A stretch of DNA of 64,000 bases from Spirogloea muscicola. Lineage: Eukaryota > Streptophyta > Zygnematophyceae > Spirogloeales > Spirogloeaceae. The first letter of the stretch is position 1; each line of letters opens with the position of its first letter. The stretch is from the NCBI GenBank assembly GCA_009602725.1, contig WELB01000046.1, positions 65,716 to 129,715 on the forward strand, given 5' to 3'. The position numbers were made by a program, and so were the translations under genes. The notes below the pieces were generated by a model that ran no database searches, was not told the DNA's origin, and was given only the letters and a program-made list of their open reading frames with translations. Of this stretch, positions 60,636 to 64,000 are shown piece by piece.

Positions 60636-63600
60636 TCATCGCAGCAGGGGCAATATGCCCCACTGGTGAAGCACGCCCTGCCCGGACGTGACCTCCAGCA
60701 GGAGCAGCGCCAGGACGGCGAGCATCGCGGCGCGGCCATTCCACGTCTCCGCGCTCTTCGTCCAGCCCCACTCCCACAGCGCCACGGGCGCCGGCAGCTC
60801 CCGCCGCTGCGTGTCGTACGTCGCCAGCAGCTCCTCCACGCTGCCCAGTGGCACCAGCGACTGCAGCACGAGATGGCCGATCTTCGAGTGAGCACGACGA
60901 GCTGCAACATTGCTCTCGAAAGCAGCCAAGGTGATGGCCTGGTCATTCTTGCAACGGATGCAAGTATCCATGGACAACGGAAGTTAGCGAGCTCTCTTTG
61001 TAAGCTGGAAGGCAGGCTGAGCGCAAAAGCGCGGCATGCCAGGCTGCAAAGAGCACGTCAAGGGCGTAACCTGCTGCAAAGATTCAAGCCTTCCTAGCAG
61101 GGCTGCTAAGTATGCCGCTGTATGAGAGGCCCAGCAAAGAGAGTCCTTGACGGCAGCACAGCCAGCCAAAGACAGCCAGCCGCAGCACATAAAGTGGACA
61201 AGATGACTGAGCAAGTGCGGCCAAGTTGCGGAGGCCGACCAAACCACTCTGCATGAACGGGCTCGTTCGTCAGCTGCCTGCGTGCAGTGCACTTGACACC
61301 CCCCCCAACGTCTGTTAATTTCACAACCACCATTGTGTCTGTTGCTTGAGCACTCCACGTCAGACTAGACGACGTTGTGAAAAGGACACATCTCTGCAGA
61401 CTGCTGATAAAGACTGGAACTTACCATATCATTCTAGAAAGCAGCCAAGGGTTTGTTGAGCAAAGCCTAGAATCGAGAGCCTACTTATAGTGTTGCTTCA
61501 TGAGGCTGGCAGAATGGCCAGTGGCAGAGCTTGCACGGAGAGCTTGCAGTAATCGTCTGCGTGCACATATGTGTGACTTAAAAGATTACCTGCCGAGTCT
61601 CCAAGCCCGAAGCCGCCATGGCGCCAACGTACGGCAGGGCCTCCAGCACCGCGTCTGCGAGGTCGTCAATGAACCGCGGCTCGCAGTTCAGCGCTGGTAC
61701 TCGGCCCCACTCTTTGATACCTGACGCTATAGCAAGCTCCTTGTACTCCACATCGATCTCCTCCAGTGTCTCTATGTGCTCGCTTACAAAGCTGGGAAAC
61801 AGTGACAGCCACGTCTTTGTCAAAGTATATGAGCACCATCGTACAGCAGCAAGCCCGTCACTGCAGAAATAATGCTTTACTGGACAAGAACAACCAGTAT
61901 AGTGACTCAGTCTAGTGGCGCAACCAAATCACAGCAGACAGCTGAGAACGAGCCACATGCTTAAATAGGTTACATGCAGCACAGCGGCAAACCCTAAGAA
62001 AAACCCCGAGATTTTTCAGAACAACAGTCACCTAATGGGAACAGCAAGCAGGCTCTTGACGCCATTCTGTCCAAGCTCTGCAATTGTTGCGTCTGTGTAT
62101 GGTTTTAGCCACTCCACCGGGCCCACTCGACTCTGCAGGACACAATGACGAGTGTGTGCTTGTAAATAGAAGCGGCGACAGGTCCAGCAGCAGCAGAGAG
62201 GGTGGTTGTCTATGAAGGCAGAGTACAAAGAGAAATCATCAAGCTGAAGACACAGAGCTGCGTCACCTTGTCACACAAGGTGACCATGAGAGAGGACTCA
62301 AAAGTCGTGGCCGCTGCGGCAGTGACAGCGAAGTGCGCACGTACCTGATACGCAAGCGTGTGCGGGTTTGGGGAGCCTAGTCTCCGAAGTTCGTCCATGA
62401 TGAGCTCCACACACTCCTCCATCTCCGCCTTGTAAGGATCACCCGCCTCCTCGACGTACGCCACCGGCACACCGTGCGCGGAGAAGAAGACGTTGACACC
62501 AGAGGGGTCGGCGAACTTGCGCAGCTCCCTCCGGATCAGGTCGGCCATGGCCTCGACGTAACCCACGCGCTGGTACCACGACGGGATGACAGTATGCTCC
62601 ATGTTGACGAGGTAATTGTCCTCCCTACGCACAAATGGCAACGAAGTTCCTCAATTGAGCGTCGGTGTTTCTGTTGGTCAGGCCATGACAGAAACAACAC
62701 AAGAGCTCGTTCGAGGCAGAGGACCACCAGGACTTCCATCTTTGTGGAACGGAGACTCCTCCTACAACAAGCTCAGCCAAAGCTCCTCCTCAAGTCCTAT
62801 CCTCAACCCCTAGGCAGCAGAGCACGTTGGAGAGAAAACGCGTGTGCAGAATGTTGACAGTAAGCCTAAAAGGCCACACGGTGCAAGAAGGCGACCTGAA
62901 GAGCCTCTCGAGGAGCCGGAGGCTTGACCCGCTGGTGGCGATTGAAAACTGCGGGTACAGCGGCAGCACCACGAGCCTCGTGACGCGGTCTGCCTTTATC
63001 TGTGGGGATCAGTGGCGCAGCGCGGAAGATAGATCAGCATGCAGCCTGCATGCATGAAAGCGGAGCTCCTGCAATGACAACTCCTCGTCCTGCCAGCAAT
63101 CTTCCCCAGTGGGAAAGTCCTGGCTCCTGATCTGAGGGCTAGTCGCCCGGAGCAGCCACAACTGAGTGCATGCGATACCTGCGCAATCGCCTCCTCAGTG
63201 AAGGGGTGCCAGTAGCGCATGCCCACGTAGACCTCTGCCAGGAGGTCCTTCTTTGCCAACGCCCCCTTGAGCGCCTCCGCCTGTGGTCACAGAGCCACGC
63301 AACGGCGGCCAGAGCCTAGTGAGCCACAGGCTCTCCGCTAATGCTACCTGATCATAGAGTACTCGGCTTTTAAGTGCGACACTTGAGGGTTGAACACTGT
63401 GAACTTCAGCTGAACTGCTGGCAAGGTATATAAAGCTACGGCTAACTTAAAAGGCAACTGCCAAGCTTCAGCCTAATCGTTCTGCGGGTTACTGTAGCTC
63501 TTGTTAATGGGTGTTTGCCAGAACGGCTAGACTTGGCTGCCAGAGGCGGCCAAGTCTCTGGGCACCCGCCAACATGTAGCGCGGTGCTGTGGCGTCCGAG

Positions 63601-64000
63601 GCACCCACCTGCTCGTCGGTGATGCGGCGGAGCGGCGAGCCGCCGCCGATGGCGGCGTACCCCTCCTGGCTCTTGGGCGCGCGGAGGCTGGAGATGGTCT
63701 GCGCCAGCGGGCGCTGCAGGAAGCGGAAGGGCTTGGGCAGGCGGATGATGTCGGGGTCGGCAAAGAGGTTGTAGAGGAACGGCTGCACGTCGGCCAGCGA
63801 CTCGGGGCCGCCCAGGTTGAGCAGCAGCACGCCCACCCGCTCCTCCTGGACCACACGAAAACCCGCGCGGGCGGGATTTGAACCTGAGACGTGAATCCCG
63901 GAAGGCCTTATCTCGGCGGAATGCACAGCGATGGCTGGCCATGGGCGGCGCTGCGGGGGGCCGGCGGCGGCGGCGGCGGCGGCCATGCCTGCGGCGGCGC
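60636..64000 (-). CDS. FC2: Ferrochelatase with C-terminal CAB/LHC motif, 5' end at window edge
   Basis: Inserts Fe2+ into protoporphyrin IX, the last step of heme synthesis, in the plastid. Exons on the minus strand: 64000(<)-63609, 63280-63179, 62999-62896, 62624-62345, 62132-62032, 61791-61590, 60860-60636, with GT-AG introns and agreeing phases. Counting from ATG 63986 there are 463 residues, but the frame is open to the window edge, so the start could lie further up. An Ala/Arg-rich N-terminus (poly-Ala from GGC repeats) of about 47 residues suits a plastid transit peptide. The enzyme core starts [12 protein letters not shown] (52-63); then [50 protein letters not shown], and FFSAHGVP with the catalytic His245. 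The last exon encodes a linker and ETWNGRAAM (427-435) followed by a hydrophobic helix, the CAB-type motif of plant FC2 and cyanobacterial ferrochelatases. Convergent with F2KP. Confidence 0.95.

Noticed and set aside
63862-63905. tRNA-like T-arm (GGTTCAAATCCCGC on the minus strand) near the ferrochelatase start
   Set aside because: Only two or three T-stem pairs form, and no D-arm, anticodon stem or acceptor stem can be drawn. It lies in an open ferrochelatase reading frame. At most a chance B-box.

Overview
The window looks like nuclear DNA of a green alga (Chlorophyta, probably trebouxiophyte-like; this placement is inference). Two intron-rich plant-type genes support it: a 6-phosphofructo-2-kinase/fructose-2,6-bisphosphatase with an N-terminal starch-binding domain, and a ferrochelatase with a C-terminal chlorophyll a/b-binding (CAB/LHC) motif. 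I see no bacterial-type gene, rRNA, tRNA or CRISPR array.

Positions 1 to about 53,350 are a transposable-element pile-up, almost entirely Ty3/gypsy chromoviruses inserted into one another. I named the elements A to K. Boundaries were read from TG...CA LTR ends, 5-bp target site duplications (TSDs), a primer-binding site (PBS) complementary to the 3' end of initiator tRNA-Met (TGGTATCAGAG, mostly seen reversed as ctctgatacca) and a polypurine tract (PPT; AAGTGGGGAGGAA-like). Left to right: K tail (+) with a 3' LTR holding two further LTRs (1-3,580); a solo H LTR (5,008-5,714, TSD tttca); element B (+, from 5,851), split by element A (-, 7,302-14,157, TSD ccctc) and element D (-, 15,023-21,512, TSD catgg); element E (-, 22,035-36,957), split by a solo LTR and by element F (-, 27,119-34,005, TSD ccctg); a LINE-like tail ending at a single N (37,295); element G (-, 37,296-42,995) with a solo LTR (38,324-39,237); a chimeric G/H LTR block; element I (+, 44,373-49,490) with two solo LTRs, an unclassified insertion with short inverted ends, and loss of its reverse transcriptase; a foldback repeat; then a different retroelement J (-) with a zinc-knuckle gag and a 79-bp minisatellite. 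All pol genes seen are broken by frameshifts or deletions.

From 53,740 the window changes to ordinary gene space. The bifunctional F2KP gene (+, 23 visible exons, start hidden in a 391-bp assembly gap) and the ferrochelatase gene (-, 7 exons, 5' end at the window edge) are convergent with about 850 bp between stop codons. F2KP sets fructose-2,6-bisphosphate and so balances sucrose/starch and glycolytic flux. Ferrochelatase makes heme in the plastid. They share no pathway; their neighbourhood is probably incidental.

All exon structures and element boundaries were read by eye from homology and splice signals. LTR-pair identities were not computed.
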